The translations under genes and the position numbers were made by a program. Below the pieces are notes generated by a model. The model was not told where the DNA came from and ran no database searches. It saw nothing but the letters and a program-made list of their open reading frames with translations. Of a stretch of DNA of 64,000 nt, positions 1 through 9,587 are shown in pieces; positions within the stretch are counted from its first letter, which is position 1, and every line of letters begins with the position of its first letter. Source of the stretch: JAJVID01 sp035714085 (GTDB taxonomy: Bacteria > Acidobacteriota > Blastocatellia > RBC074); NCBI GenBank assembly GCA_035714085.1, contig DASTMP010000084.1, positions 1-64,000 of the forward strand, read 5' to 3'.

Positions 1-1469
1 TCGATCTCCGCGTAGCGCCGCGCTTTCTCTTCCCATTCGGGCGATGGCTGGGCTTCGAAGCGGCGCGGGCTGATGTTTGCGGCGACGTGACGCCGCGCTT
101 CGGCGAGCGTGGCGAAGCGGCCCGCCGCGACCGCCTGGACGAGCGCGTTGCCGATGGCGGTGGCTTCGGCCGGGCCGGCCAGGACGACTTTTTGCGACGC
201 GCTGGCCGTCGCCTGATTGAGATATTGATTCTGGCTGCCTCCGCCGACGATTTGCGCGCCGTCGATCGGCTTTCCGATGAGCTTCTCAATTGTGCGGATA
301 ATCGATGCGTATCGCAGCGCCAGCGAATCGAGGATCATCGCGGTCAGCGCCGCCGGGTCGTCGTCGATTGTCTGACCGGTCTCGGTCAGTTGTCGCGCAA
401 TGGCCCCGGTCATACTCGACGGGTTGAAAAGACGTTCGTCGTCGGGATAGATCAAGGCATTTGAATCGCGCCGCGCCGACGCTCGCGCGAGCAAGACATC
501 ATAATCGACCTCCAATCCGCGCTCATGCCACTCCCGACGGCACGATTCCAGAATCCACAGACCCATCACATTCTTCAGAAAACGAATCGTTCCGAACGCG
601 CCGCCCTCGTTGGTGAAATTGTGGCTCGCGACCTCAGGGCTGATGAGCGTCCGGCTCAATTCGACGCCGACCAGCGACCAGGTGCCTGAAGAGATGTAAA
701 CCCAGTCATCTCCGAGCGGCGCGCCGGCGACCGCGCTGCCCGTGTCGTGAGTGGCCGGAGCGACTACGCGCGCGCCCTTCAGGTTCAATTCTTCGGCCAG
801 TTCGGGTCTGAGCGGGCCGAGGTCTTCGCCCGCCGGAACAATCTCGGCCAGCAACTGCGCGGGCAATCCAAGACGCTCGATCAACGGGTAATCCCAGGCG
901 CCGGTCTCGGCGTAGATCATTTGCGTCGTCGTCGCATTCGTATATTCCGTAACGGCTCTGCCCGTGAGCAGAAAGTTGATCAGGTCCGGAATCAAAAGCA
1001 TCTTCTCCGCGCGGGCCGGAATGCCCGATCGCGCGTGAGCGAAGAGTTGAAAGAGCGTGTTGAAGGCGAGAAACTGAATGCCTGTGCGGGCGAAGATTTC
1101 AGCGCGAGGCGTCCGTTCGAAGACCTGCTCCATCACCCCCGCGGTTCGCTCATCGCGGTAACAAATCAGGTCTTCGACCAGATTGCCGTCGGCGTCAATC
1201 AGCCCATAATCAACGCCCCAACTGTCCACTCCGACGCTCACGACTGGCCGTCCGCGCCGCCGCGCGCTCTTTCCCGCCGCATACAATCCGGCCTTGATGT
1301 CAGCGAAGACGTTCGACAGATCCCAGCGCAAATGCCCAAGGCGTCGAACCGGCGGATAATGAAACCGGTACACTTCCTCAAGCAATAATTCGCCCGGCTC
1401 GACTCCGACAAGAAAGACGCGCCCGCTGCCCGCGCCGAGATCAACCGCTATGTAAAGTGATTCGTTCAT
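1..1469 (-). CDS. rhaB: L-rhamnulokinase, FGGY family (3' end cut by the window edge)
   Basis: The reading frame is open from the ATG at 1469 through the left edge, giving at least 489 codons, about the full family length, so only the last few residues should be missing. I translated it by hand. The N-terminus carries the kinase nucleotide-binding pattern AVDLGAGSGR, then GVDSWGVDYGL, and near the C-terminus IVGGGSQNQ followed by AGPAEATAIGN, which is typical of RhaB. It phosphorylates L-rhamnulose to L-rhamnulose 1-phosphate with ATP in the cytoplasm. It is the last gene of a rhaD-rhaI-rhaB run on the same strand. No Shine-Dalgarno is visible: the start codon directly abuts the inverted tandem repeat at 1480-1576, so translation may depend on coupling to rhaI. 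Confidence 0.9.
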   Translation of the reverse strand, partial: MNESLYIAVDLGAGSGRVFLVGVEPGELLLEEVYRFHYPPVRRLGHLRWDLSNVFADIKAGLYAAGKSARRRGRPVVSVGVDSWGVDYGLIDADGNLVEDLICYRDERTAGVMEQVFERTPRAEIFARTGIQFLAFNTLFQLFAHARSGIPARAEKMLLIPDLINFLLTGRAVTEYTNATTTQMIYAETGAWDYPLIERLGLPAQLLAEIVPAGEDLGPLRPELAEELNLKGARVVAPATHDTGSAVAGAPLGDDWVYISSGTWSLVGVELSRTLISPEVASHNFTNEGGAFGTIRFLKNVMGLWILESCRREWHERGLEVDYDVLLARASARRDSNALIYPDDERLFNPSSMTGAIARQLTETGQTIDDDPAALTAMILDSLALRYASIIRTIEKLIGKPIDGAQIVGGGSQNQYLNQATASASQKVVLAGPAEATAIGNALVQAVAAGRFATLAEARRHVAANISPRRFEAQPSPEWEEKARRYAEI

Positions 1470-1479
1470 TGGGGACTGA

Positions 1480-1574
1480 GGGAGTGGGGAATAGGGAATA
1501 GGGAATAGGGAGTGGGGAGTGGGAAGAAGAATGAGTTGCTAAGACTCGGTATCTTCCCACTCTCCACTCCCTAT

Positions 1575-1576
<2 letters not shown>
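1480..1576. repeat. Inverted tandem-repeat element between rhaI and rhaB
   Basis: Arm 1 (1480-1528) is built of GGGAATA and GGGAGT units. Arm 2 (1552-1576) is its approximate reverse complement. The element covers the rhaI stop codon and ends about 10 bases before the rhaB start. Confidence 0.75.
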
Positions 1577-2873
<1,297 letters not shown>

Positions 2874-2912
2874 GGTTTCCCCTCCCAAGCTTCAGCCATA
2901 GAGCCACAGAGA

Positions 2913-3016
2913 GACGGGGCGACGGGGCGACGGGGCGACGGGGCGAAAGTGAGAGAATGGAAGCCGCTTTCCGTCCCATTCCCCTTGTCGCCCTGTCGCC
3001 CTGTCGCCCTGTCGCC
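2913..3016. repeat. Inverted tandem-repeat element between rhaD and rhaI
   Basis: Arm 1 (2913-2945) is four copies of the 8-mer GACGGGGC. Arm 2 (2987-3016) is a run of GTCGCCCT units, approximately the reverse complement. The spacer is about 40 bases. The element fills the intergenic space between rhaD and the rhaI ribosome site. Confidence 0.8.
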
Positions 3017-3024
3017 AATTTGAT

Positions 3025-5214
3025 CTAACGCAGAAAGCCGTCCTGCAACCCGCCGTCCACGGGGATGACGTGCCCGGTCGTTTTCGACAGCCGGGCCGAG
3101 ACGAGCAGGAAGATGGCTTCGGCCTGGTCTTCGGGCTCGATCGGCGTCTGCGTCAGCGTTCGTCGCGCGTAGAAGTTCGCCAGCTTTTCGCGCAAGGCTT
3201 CGGCGCCTTCGTCCTCACTGAAATCGATCGCGTACTTCACGAGCGATGAGATCACGCGGTCGCGCGGAAACATCGCGCTGCCTTTGACTACGGTCGCTGG
3301 CGCGACGGCGTTGACTCGGGCCAGCGGCGCCATTTCGACGGCCAACTCCCGAACCAGATGGTTAGCGGCGGCTTTGCTCGCGTCGTAAGCGAGGCTGCCT
3401 TTCTTGGCGACGACGGCGTTGGCGCTAGTGGTCAACACGATGTTCGCCGGGAGTCCCTGCCGTTTGAAAATTTCGTTCGCTTCATCGGCGACCAGATATG
3501 CGCCCGTGACGTTGATGGCGAAAATCTTCTCCCAAAGGCAGTCTTCGATGTGTCCGGTCTTGTCCGGCGGAACGAAGACTCCCGCGGTCACGACCACGGA
3601 ATCGATCCCGCCATAGGCGATCAGCGCCTCCTCGAACATCCGCGCGACGCTTTCGCGGTTCGTGATGTCGCAGCCGAGACCCATGCCCGGTCCGCAATTG
3701 CTGACGCCGCTGCCGGCCACCCCTATCCCCTCGCCGTATTTGGCGATGATCTCGTTCGCGGCCGCATTCGCGGCCGCATCGTCCACGTCAACGCAGACGA
3801 TGTGCGCCCCATCTTTGACGAGCCGGAGCGCCGCCGCCTTGCCGATGCCGCTGCCCGCGCCGATCACAACGATGATCTGGCGGTCGAGTTCCTTTTCGGG
3901 CGGCAGGCGGCGGAGTTTGGCCTCTTCCAGCAGCCAGTACTCGATGTCGAAGGCCTCCTGCTCGTCCATCGCTTCGTATCGATCAATGGCCTCGGCCCCG
4001 CGCATGACCTCGATCGCGCAGTTGTAAAACTCGGCCGTCACGCGCGACTCGCTCTTGTTCTTGCCCCACGCGATCATGCCGACGCCGGGGATCAGAATCA
4101 CCGTCGGATTCGGGTCGCGCATGGCGGGCGAATCGGGCCGCTTGCAGCGGTCGTAGTAGGTCGCGTAATCCGCGCGATATTTCGCCAGCCCCTCGACCAG
4201 CAGCGATCTCAGCGATTCGAGGTCTCCGGCGTCCGGGTCCCAGTCCACGAAGAGCGGCTTGATCTTCGTGCGCAGGAAATGATCCGGGCACGACGTTCCG
4301 AGTTCAGCCAGCCGCGGGCCATCCACGCTGTTCACGAACCGCAACATCTTCGGATCGCTCTGCACAGTCGCCACGACTCGCCTGGAGCCCGAAAGCTGTC
4401 CCCGTAGCCACGGCAGCAACTCGACGAGCGCGCGGCGGCGTTCGGCGTCTGACAGGGCTTGACGCTTCTGACCGCCGAATGTCTTTTCTCCTTTGTCGCG
4501 GGCTTCGATGTATTGAGTGGCGCGGTCGATGATTTCGAGCGCGGTCTCGTAGCAGGTCTTGTCGTCATTGCTCCACGACGACATCCCGTGATGGCCCAAC
4601 ACGACGCCTTTCGCCCGCGGGTTGTCCTTGATCAACTGCTCGATCAGCAACCCTATGTCGAAGCCGGGACGCTGCCAGGGGACGTACAAAACCTCGTCGC
4701 CGAAAATATCTTTGGTCAGCCGCTCCTGGTTGACCGAGGCCGCGACGGCGATGACCGCGTTCGGGTGCAGGTGGTCCACGTGCCGGTATGGCACGAAGGT
4801 ATGCAGCGGCGTATCGATCGAACAGGCGCGCGGATTGAGGTTGTAGACGCAGTGGCTGTAAAGCGGATACATCGCGTCCTCGACCGGCGTCTTCGGCCCG
4901 CGTTCGGGATTGTTCATATAGAGCGGCTTCATCGCGCGCACCTTGTCGAGATAGAGCGACGCGAATCCGTCGCGCCTCGCCGTCCGCAGATCGCCGCCCG
5001 AGCCTTTGATCCACAAGACCTCGACCTCCTGCCCGTTTAGCGGGTCTCGCTCCATCAGCTTCGACGACGTGTTGCCGCCGCCGGTGTTAGTGAGCGTCAA
5101 GTCTTCGCCGAGCATGTTCGAACGATACACCAGCCGATCGACGCCGTTCAGCTTTTCGGCCTCTTCGTCTTTCCAGAGATATTTTACAAACTTGAATGAT
5201 TCCTTCTTACCCAT
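3025..5214 (-). CDS. rhaD: Bifunctional rhamnulose-1-phosphate aldolase / lactaldehyde dehydrogenase
   Basis: A 729-residue fusion. Residues 1 to about 430 are a class II aldolase domain (HLHPNAVIAV, GHHGMSSW metal-site regions) that splits L-rhamnulose 1-phosphate into dihydroxyacetone phosphate and L-lactaldehyde. Residues from about 455 to the end are a short-chain dehydrogenase with the nucleotide motif GAGSGIG and a YDASKAAA (YxxxK) active site, expected to oxidise or reduce lactaldehyde. This aldolase-ADH fusion is a recognised family (RhaD/RhaEW, TIGR02632 type). It is the first gene of the rhaD-rhaI-rhaB set. The 415-base region upstream separates it from the IclR-like regulator and should contain the promoter. 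The ribosome site is weak (GAGAACAA before ATG). Confidence 0.93.
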   Translation of the reverse strand: MGKKESFKFVKYLWKDEEAEKLNGVDRLVYRSNMLGEDLTLTNTGGGNTSSKLMERDPLNGQEVEVLWIKGSGGDLRTARRDGFASLYLDKVRAMKPLYMNNPERGPKTPVEDAMYPLYSHCVYNLNPRACSIDTPLHTFVPYRHVDHLHPNAVIAVAASVNQERLTKDIFGDEVLYVPWQRPGFDIGLLIEQLIKDNPRAKGVVLGHHGMSSWSNDDKTCYETALEIIDRATQYIEARDKGEKTFGGQKRQALSDAERRRALVELLPWLRGQLSGSRRVVATVQSDPKMLRFVNSVDGPRLAELGTSCPDHFLRTKIKPLFVDWDPDAGDLESLRSLLVEGLAKYRADYATYYDRCKRPDSPAMRDPNPTVILIPGVGMIAWGKNKSESRVTAEFYNCAIEVMRGAEAIDRYEAMDEQEAFDIEYWLLEEAKLRRLPPEKELDRQIIVVIGAGSGIGKAAALRLVKDGAHIVCVDVDDAAANAAANEIIAKYGEGIGVAGSGVSNCGPGMGLGCDITNRESVARMFEEALIAYGGIDSVVVTAGVFVPPDKTGHIEDCLWEKIFAINVTGAYLVADEANEIFKRQGLPANIVLTTSANAVVAKKGSLAYDASKAAANHLVRELAVEMAPLARVNAVAPATVVKGSAMFPRDRVISSLVKYAIDFSEDEGAEALREKLANFYARRTLTQTPIEPEDQAEAIFLLVSARLSKTTGHVIPVDGGLQDGFLR

Positions 5215-5629
5215 TTGTTCTCAGTTTAATATTTCGAGTCCTCGTCAGGTTCCACATGAATTGCCTTTGAATGACTAACTCAACCAGCATTGTAGAGGCG
5301 GGTATTCCCCGCCCGCGTCCTTTACTGAGGCGCTCGTGCGGGGAATAGCCGCCCCTACGCTGTTATCGCGGTCACTATTCAAAGACCATACATGTGGAAA
5401 TTGAAGTTACCGCAAATTGAGATCGCTGACAGTATATTTCGGATGATTTCAAGATTTAGTGATGACCCCCAACCGCAGCGACTGTAGAAATTCGCCGTGA
5501 CCGGGACAATCAGGAAATTCCCCTGCGCTCATGGTTCCACAATACGGAATGACAATCTCCCCTTCACAACGAGTTAGCCGGGACGGCTATCAGGCTCATG
5601 TCGCTTAATATTCCGCTTCACGGAACGCT
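5215..5629. other. Intergenic region upstream of rhaD
   Basis: 415 bases without a convincing gene. It holds one hairpin element (5292-5358) and otherwise relatively AT-rich sequence that should contain the leftward rhaD promoter and operator. I could not pick a confident -35/-10 pair. Confidence 0.5.
5292..5358. repeat. Intergenic hairpin element (GGCGG-TATTCCCCGC family)
   Basis: Arms at 5292-5317 and 5331-5358 are imperfect reverse complements (GTAGRGGCGGSTATTCCCCGC) around a 13-base loop. This is a GC-rich intergenic palindrome upstream of rhaD. Confidence 0.75.
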
Positions 5630-6733
5630 TTACTCGGTTTGGATCGGATAGATCAGCCCGACATTTCTGGGCGTGATGAGTTGATGTTTCACAAAGACCG
5701 AAGCGGGGACTTGCTTCTTCTGCAGTATCGCCAGAGAGAGCGGTATCAATTCTTCGCCGTATCGTTCCGGGAAATAGGCTACCGATCCAATGAGTCTGGT
5801 ACCCGGACGCCGGAGTTCTTCGCGCGCTTCGCGGATCGCGTTCTGGCCCATGACCGCGCACATCTGGCTGCGTCCCGCCTCTTCGAAAGCGCGCAAGGCG
5901 CCCAATGCGCTCGGGTCGTTGACGGCGGCGACCAGTGTCCGCTTCGGCTTGGTCTGGCGCAGGTAGCGGCGGACCACGTCGAGACTATGCTCGAACTCGC
6001 CTCTGCCATTCAGATGGATCATGGAACGGGTGTCGACGCCCGGCAGCGCCTCGCTGAGACCTGCCACCATGCCGCTGATCCGCAGTTGCGGCAGCGGGCC
6101 TGCGATCGGCAATTCCAGCAGGAGCAGGGCTTCGACATCTCCGTTCCAGTTCTCTTTCGCCCACCGGCCCAGCGCCTGGCCACCGATCAAACCGGCGCGA
6201 TAGTTGTCGGCGCCGAAATAGACGGCGCCGGGGTGCGGAATCTCGATGGCCACCACCGGGATGTTGGCCTCGATGAATTTGGACGAGATGATCGGCGCGA
6301 CGTGCTCGTAGGTCTGGAATTCAAGCACCAGATTGACGCCCTCCTTGATCAAAAGGTCGGCGTTGCGCAACGCCGTCTTCGGGCTGTAGCGATTGTCGAC
6401 GGCGATCAGTTGAATGTGTTCGCGGGTTGCGACGCGTTGTATGCTCTGGCTGACGTCGCGGGAGAATTCCGAATCGGTCGTCTGCGCGGCGAAGCCCAGC
6501 TTGAAACTCGACCGCGTCAGAGGCTGAACCTGGCTACGGTAAGCGCCTTTGCTGACCCGCTCGATCAGACCGCCTTTGACCAGGCTCTGCGACAGCCTGA
6601 AGCAAGTGGTTTTACTCAGTCCGGTGCGCTCGACCAACTGTTTCAGCGTCACAACCTCTTCCGGGAAATTGAAAGCTTGCAAAAGGCGGCAGGCTCGAAC
6701 CACAGCTTCGACGGTTTCCGGCTCTCTAGTCAT
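5630..6733 (-). CDS. Transcriptional regulator: IclR-type HTH fused to a sugar-binding periplasmic-protein domain
   Basis: 367 residues. Residues about 5-62 form an IclR-like winged helix (AVVRACRLLQAF, then LKQLVERTGLSKTTCFRL). From about residue 75 a type 1 periplasmic-binding (RbsB/LacI-sensor) domain follows, with NADLLIKEGVNLVLEF, VYFGADNYRAGLIGG and VAAVNDPSALGALRAFEE. IclR proteins normally carry a GAF-like effector domain, so this combination is unusual. Lying just upstream of rhaD on the same strand, it is probably the rhamnose-responsive regulator (inference). I chose the ATG at 6733; an upstream in-frame start at 6796 would translate the adjacent repeat. No Shine-Dalgarno is visible because the repeat at 6741-6865 ends only 7 bases from the start. 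Confidence 0.82.
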   Translation of the reverse strand: MTREPETVEAVVRACRLLQAFNFPEEVVTLKQLVERTGLSKTTCFRLSQSLVKGGLIERVSKGAYRSQVQPLTRSSFKLGFAAQTTDSEFSRDVSQSIQRVATREHIQLIAVDNRYSPKTALRNADLLIKEGVNLVLEFQTYEHVAPIISSKFIEANIPVVAIEIPHPGAVYFGADNYRAGLIGGQALGRWAKENWNGDVEALLLLELPIAGPLPQLRISGMVAGLSEALPGVDTRSMIHLNGRGEFEHSLDVVRRYLRQTKPKRTLVAAVNDPSALGALRAFEEAGRSQMCAVMGQNAIREAREELRRPGTRLIGSVAYFPERYGEELIPLSLAILQKKQVPASVFVKHQLITPRNVGLIYPIQTE

Positions 6734-6740
6734 ATGATTG

Positions 6741-6865
6741 AAGATTGAGGATCGAGGAACGAGGATCGAGGGTCGAGGATCGAAGATAGAGAACACTGTA
6801 TTCGCGATGACACGACCCTCTATCGTCGATCCTCGATCCTCGATCTTCTATCCTCGATCCTCGAG
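6741..6865. repeat. Inverted tandem-repeat element (GAGGATCGA units)
   Basis: Arm 1 (6741-6792) repeats GAGGATCGA with variants. Arm 2 (6815-6865) repeats TCGATCCTC. It lies between the GntR and IclR-like genes. Arm 2 also supplies the last codons and the TAG stop of the GntR gene (stop at 6848-6850). The same unit reappears inside the decayed gene near 50645. Confidence 0.85.
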
Positions 6866-7588
6866 TTGGGCAAGTCTGGCCTGCTTCTTCAGACTTCTCG
6901 CGAAAGTCGTTCTGTTCGCCTCACGCATCTGAAAGTAGGATTCCAGCCGCAGCAAGGTGTTCTTCAGGGCTAAGTTAATGTGGCGCCGCATTGCTTCGGC
7001 GGCGGCTTTCGACGCGCCGCTGACCAGCGCGTCCGCGAGATCCTGGTGGCGGCGCTGAGGCTCATCGGGGGCGGTTTGGCGGGGGGCGCAGAGCCAGGTC
7101 GAGGCCAGCACCTGATTCTTTTCGATCGCGTCGCACAGCGGCTGGCAGTGCGCCCCTTCCGCGATGCGGCGATGGAGCTTTTCGTGCAAGGTCAAATAGA
7201 GAAAACGGTCGCCCTCGGGTTTCGCACCCAGCGCGTCCACGCGCGCCGCCAGACGCTGCAAATCAGACCGCTCCTGCGGCGTGGCGACCGCCGCGAAGAG
7301 CTTGGCCGCTTGCACCTCCAGCGCTTCGCGCACGACGTAATGCCCTCGCACTTCGTCTTCGGTCGGGATTTTCACTCTGGTCCCAGCGCGCGGACGGCTT
7401 TCGAGCAGCCCTTCAAATTCCAGCCGCTGCAGCGCCTCCGACACCGGCAAAAGGCTCATCCCAAGCTCCGTGGCGATCTTGCGCCGCGAAATCACTTTGC
7501 CGATAGCCAGTTCGCCACGCAGGATCCGCTCGCGCAAAATCACATAGGCTTCGCCCGCCAGACTGATCGTTTCCGTGGAGTCTTTCAT
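6848..7588 (-). CDS. GntR-family transcriptional regulator, FCD (FadR-like) subfamily
   Basis: About 246 residues. The N-terminal winged helix contains AYVILRERILRGELAIG and ISRRKIATELGMSLLPVSEALQRLEFEGLLES. From about residue 80 an all-helical FCD ligand domain follows (REALEVQAAKLFA, LHEKLHRRIAEGA, HQDLADALVSG). Such regulators sense carboxylic acids and usually repress neighbouring catabolic genes. The gene is divergent from the aromatic catabolic run starting at 7819, with a perfect palindrome (7673-7704) in between, so control of that run and of itself is likely. The ATG at 7588 has GAAAGG upstream. The final residues (LEDRG) are encoded by a repeat arm, which suggests the original C-terminus was replaced. 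Confidence 0.88.
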   Translation of the reverse strand: MKDSTETISLAGEAYVILRERILRGELAIGKVISRRKIATELGMSLLPVSEALQRLEFEGLLESRPRAGTRVKIPTEDEVRGHYVVREALEVQAAKLFAAVATPQERSDLQRLAARVDALGAKPEGDRFLYLTLHEKLHRRIAEGAHCQPLCDAIEKNQVLASTWLCAPRQTAPDEPQRRHQDLADALVSGASKAAAEAMRRHINLALKNTLLRLESYFQMREANRTTFARSLKKQARLAQLEDRG

Positions 7589-7626
7589 CACTGCCTTTCT
7601 CAATGTGTTGAGTATTTACAGCCCGA

Positions 7627-7654
7627 AGTATGAGGCTCAGCCGCTAAAAGTCAA
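7627..7654 (-). promoter_or_regulatory. Predicted promoter of the GntR gene
   Basis: On the minus strand TTGACT (7654-7649), a 16-base spacer and CATACT (7632-7627). The start of transcription would be near 7620, about 30 bases before the ATG at 7588. Read by eye. Confidence 0.5.
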
Positions 7655-7672
7655 GGAAACGCCCCTCGGGTT

Positions 7673-7704
7673 TTTCGCCGATCTGATATGTCAGATCGGC
7701 GAAA
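7673..7704. promoter_or_regulatory. Perfect palindrome, likely operator of the GntR/FCD regulator
   Basis: Two 14-base arms (TTTCGCCGATCTGA at 7673-7686 and its exact reverse complement at 7691-7704) surround TATG. It sits between two divergent predicted promoters and ends 5 bases before the rightward -35 box. A GntR-type dimer site is the best explanation. A terminator is unlikely between divergent genes. Confidence 0.65.
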
Positions 7705-7709
7705 TGACC

Positions 7710-7739
7710 TTGACGCCCGCCTGGGGGAATCTGCATACT
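7710..7739 (+). promoter_or_regulatory. Predicted promoter of the aromatic catabolic run
   Basis: TTGACG (7710-7715), an 18-base spacer and CATACT (7734-7739), directly downstream of the palindrome. The leader to the first ATG at 7819 would be about 75 bases. Confidence 0.5.
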
Positions 7740-7818
7740 GCGCCTCGTCGTATCACTCAGGAAATTCGCAAATTGTCATTACAGTTTGCGCTACTCTTAC
7801 CAGGAAGCTTTTAAAAAT

Positions 7819-8754
7819 ATGAACACAGCTGATGCCACGACTACGCCCATGTCCGAGCCCATGTCTGAGAAGGCTTGGGAAGCGATTCAGGGCGCGTATG
7901 ATCTGCAGGTGCATGTCGCGCCTGACGTGATCGAACGGCGCACGGATGATATTGATCTGGCGAAGGACTTTCTCGCTCGGGGGTTGCGCGGCTTCGTGCT
8001 GAAGTCGCATTACATTCCGACCGCCGAGCGCGCGCAGGTCGTGAAGAAAGCCGTGCCGGGGATTGAAGCTTATGGGGCCATCGCGCTCAATCACAGCGTC
8101 GGCGGCCTTAACCCGGTCGCCCTGGAAATCGCCGGGCGTTCGGGCAATAAGATCGTCTGGATGCCGACGGTTGACGCCGCGAACGAAACGGCGGGGCGGC
8201 TCGACGGCGGCAATCAGAAGCTCCCTTTCTGGGCGAAGATTCAGCGCGAGATCGCCGCCGCCGGCATCACGCGGCCCCCGATGACCGTCCTCGATGGCGA
8301 CGGGAAGATTTCGGATGAGACCAGGCAATGCCTGGAGCTGATTGCGAAATACAATATGGCGCTGGCCACGGGACATCTCGGTCGCCACGAAATCTTTCCG
8401 CTCGTCAAGGAGGCGCGGCGTCTGGGCGTTAAGCGCATCGTCATTACTCACGCAGAATTTCCGTCTCAGAATCTCTCAGGCGCCGAGCAGGCCGAACTCG
8501 CCGATCTCGGCGCGATTATCGAGCACTGCTTCACCACCTATCACACCAACAAGGCGCCGTGGGAAGCGGTCTTCGCCAACATCCGCGCGGCCGGCGTCGA
8601 ACGCGCGATGCTTTCGACCGATCTGGGACAGGCGGCCAACCCGCCGGTCGCCGAAGGCTTCGCGATGTTCGCTCAAAAGCTGCTCGACGCCGAGTTCACG
8701 GCGGCGGAAATCAATCGGATGGCTGCGACCATTCCTCGGAGTTTGATTGAGTAG
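7819..8754 (+). CDS. DUF6282-like amidohydrolase-fold protein, candidate lactonase
   Basis: 311 residues, recognised as the DUF6282 type related to metal-dependent hydrolases. Candidate metal-site segments are YDLQVHVAPD near the N-terminus, LKSHYIP, ATGHLGRHE, VITHAEF and LSTDLGQA, spaced as in a TIM-barrel amidohydrolase. The function is not established. As first gene of a run with an extradiol dioxygenase, oxalomesaconate hydratase and aldolase, it could hydrolyse a lactone such as 2-pyrone-4,6-dicarboxylate, the role of LigI in the protocatechuate 4,5-pathway (inference). I chose the ATG at 7819, with AGGAAG upstream at long spacing; a TTG at 7786 is possible. Confidence 0.75.
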   Translation: MNTADATTTPMSEPMSEKAWEAIQGAYDLQVHVAPDVIERRTDDIDLAKDFLARGLRGFVLKSHYIPTAERAQVVKKAVPGIEAYGAIALNHSVGGLNPVALEIAGRSGNKIVWMPTVDAANETAGRLDGGNQKLPFWAKIQREIAAAGITRPPMTVLDGDGKISDETRQCLELIAKYNMALATGHLGRHEIFPLVKEARRLGVKRIVITHAEFPSQNLSGAEQAELADLGAIIEHCFTTYHTNKAPWEAVFANIRAAGVERAMLSTDLGQAANPPVAEGFAMFAQKLLDAEFTAAEINRMAATIPRSLIE

Positions 8755-8762
8755 AACCGAAT

Positions 8763-8831
8763 AGCCAGAGAGGCCACAGAGAGCACAGAGAACATAATGA
8801 CTTCTCCGTGCTCTCTGTGGCCTCTGTGGCT
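8763..8831. repeat. Inverted repeat of the GCCACAGAG type
   Basis: Arms 8763-8792 and 8802-8831 are near-perfect 30-base reverse complements made of CACAGAGAG/CTCTGTGGC units around a 9-base spacer. It lies between the DUF6282 gene and galB. Related units recur at 16768-16790 and 20710-20806. Confidence 0.85.
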
Positions 8832-8855
8832 AAAAGTCTTCATACAGAGGCGAGC

Positions 8856-9584
8856 ATGGATTTATCGAACGAACGATTGCTGGTCGTCAGCGCGCACGCG
8901 GCGGATTTCGTATGGCGCGCGGGCGGAGCCATCGCGCTATACGCGTCTCGCGGCGCTCGCGTCCGAGTGCTGTGTCTTTCATACGGCGAGCGCGGGGAAT
9001 CGCAGGGGCTGTGGAAGAAGGAAGGCATGACGCTCGAACACGTCAAACTGGCTCGCCACGAAGAAGCGAGCAAGGCCGCCGATGTGTTGGGCGCGGAAAT
9101 ACGCTTCTTCAACGCGGGTGATTACCCGTTAAAGCCTACGGACGAACTGATCGAAGAGATGACGCAGGAGTTCCGAGGCTACCAACCGACCTGCGTGATG
9201 ACGCATACGCCGATCGACCCGTACAACGGCGATCACACCGAAGCGTCTCGGTTGACGATGAACGCCCGCGTCTATGCGCAGGCGATGGGCTATCCGAGTC
9301 CGCACAAACATCTGGGCGCGCCTCCGCTTTTTTACTTCGAGCCGCACCAGACCGAGATGTGCCAATTCAAGCCCGACGTGATACTGGACATCACGCCGGT
9401 CTTCGAGACCAAGGTCAAGGCGATGCATTGCATGGACGCGCAGACGCATTTGTGGAATTACTACACCGATGTCGCTAAAAGGCGCGGGACGCAGGGCGGG
9501 CGCAATTCAGGCAATCCGCAGATCGTTTACGCCGAGGCGTTCCAACGCGTCTACCCGCAGGTTGTCACGGACGCCCTCAGATGA
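8856..9584 (+). CDS. galB: PIG-L family hydratase, GalB-type 4-oxalomesaconate hydratase
   Basis: 242 residues. The family metal motif appears as HAAD (His14, Asp17) with a further ligand in GDHTEA (His127). The variant SAHAADFVWRAGGAIAL followed by LSYGERGES is, from memory, characteristic of GalB rather than of N-acetylglucosaminyl deacetylases. GalB hydrates 4-oxalomesaconate to 4-carboxy-4-hydroxy-2-oxoadipate in gallate and protocatechuate 4,5-cleavage. The next gene encodes the aldolase that uses this product, which supports the call. The ATG at 8856 has AGAGGCGAG in front; an upstream in-frame start would translate the repeat element. Confidence 0.82.
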   Translation: MDLSNERLLVVSAHAADFVWRAGGAIALYASRGARVRVLCLSYGERGESQGLWKKEGMTLEHVKLARHEEASKAADVLGAEIRFFNAGDYPLKPTDELIEEMTQEFRGYQPTCVMTHTPIDPYNGDHTEASRLTMNARVYAQAMGYPSPHKHLGAPPLFYFEPHQTEMCQFKPDVILDITPVFETKVKAMHCMDAQTHLWNYYTDVAKRRGTQGGRNSGNPQIVYAEAFQRVYPQVVTDALR

Positions 9585-9587
9585 AAT

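Noticed and set aside
747..1388. A plus-strand frame within the rhamnulokinase region
   Set aside because: The opposite strand encodes clear FGGY kinase motifs through the whole region.
2874..2888. TTG start of rhaI at 2888
   Set aside because: It overlaps the GGGAGGGG ribosome site that serves the ATG at 2873.
6734..6796. Longer N-terminus for the IclR-like regulator starting at 6796
   Set aside because: The extra residues are a translation of repeat units and have no family counterpart.
7673..7704. Palindrome as an intrinsic terminator
   Set aside because: It lies between divergent starts, is flanked by promoter-like boxes and has no downstream T-run in the relevant direction.
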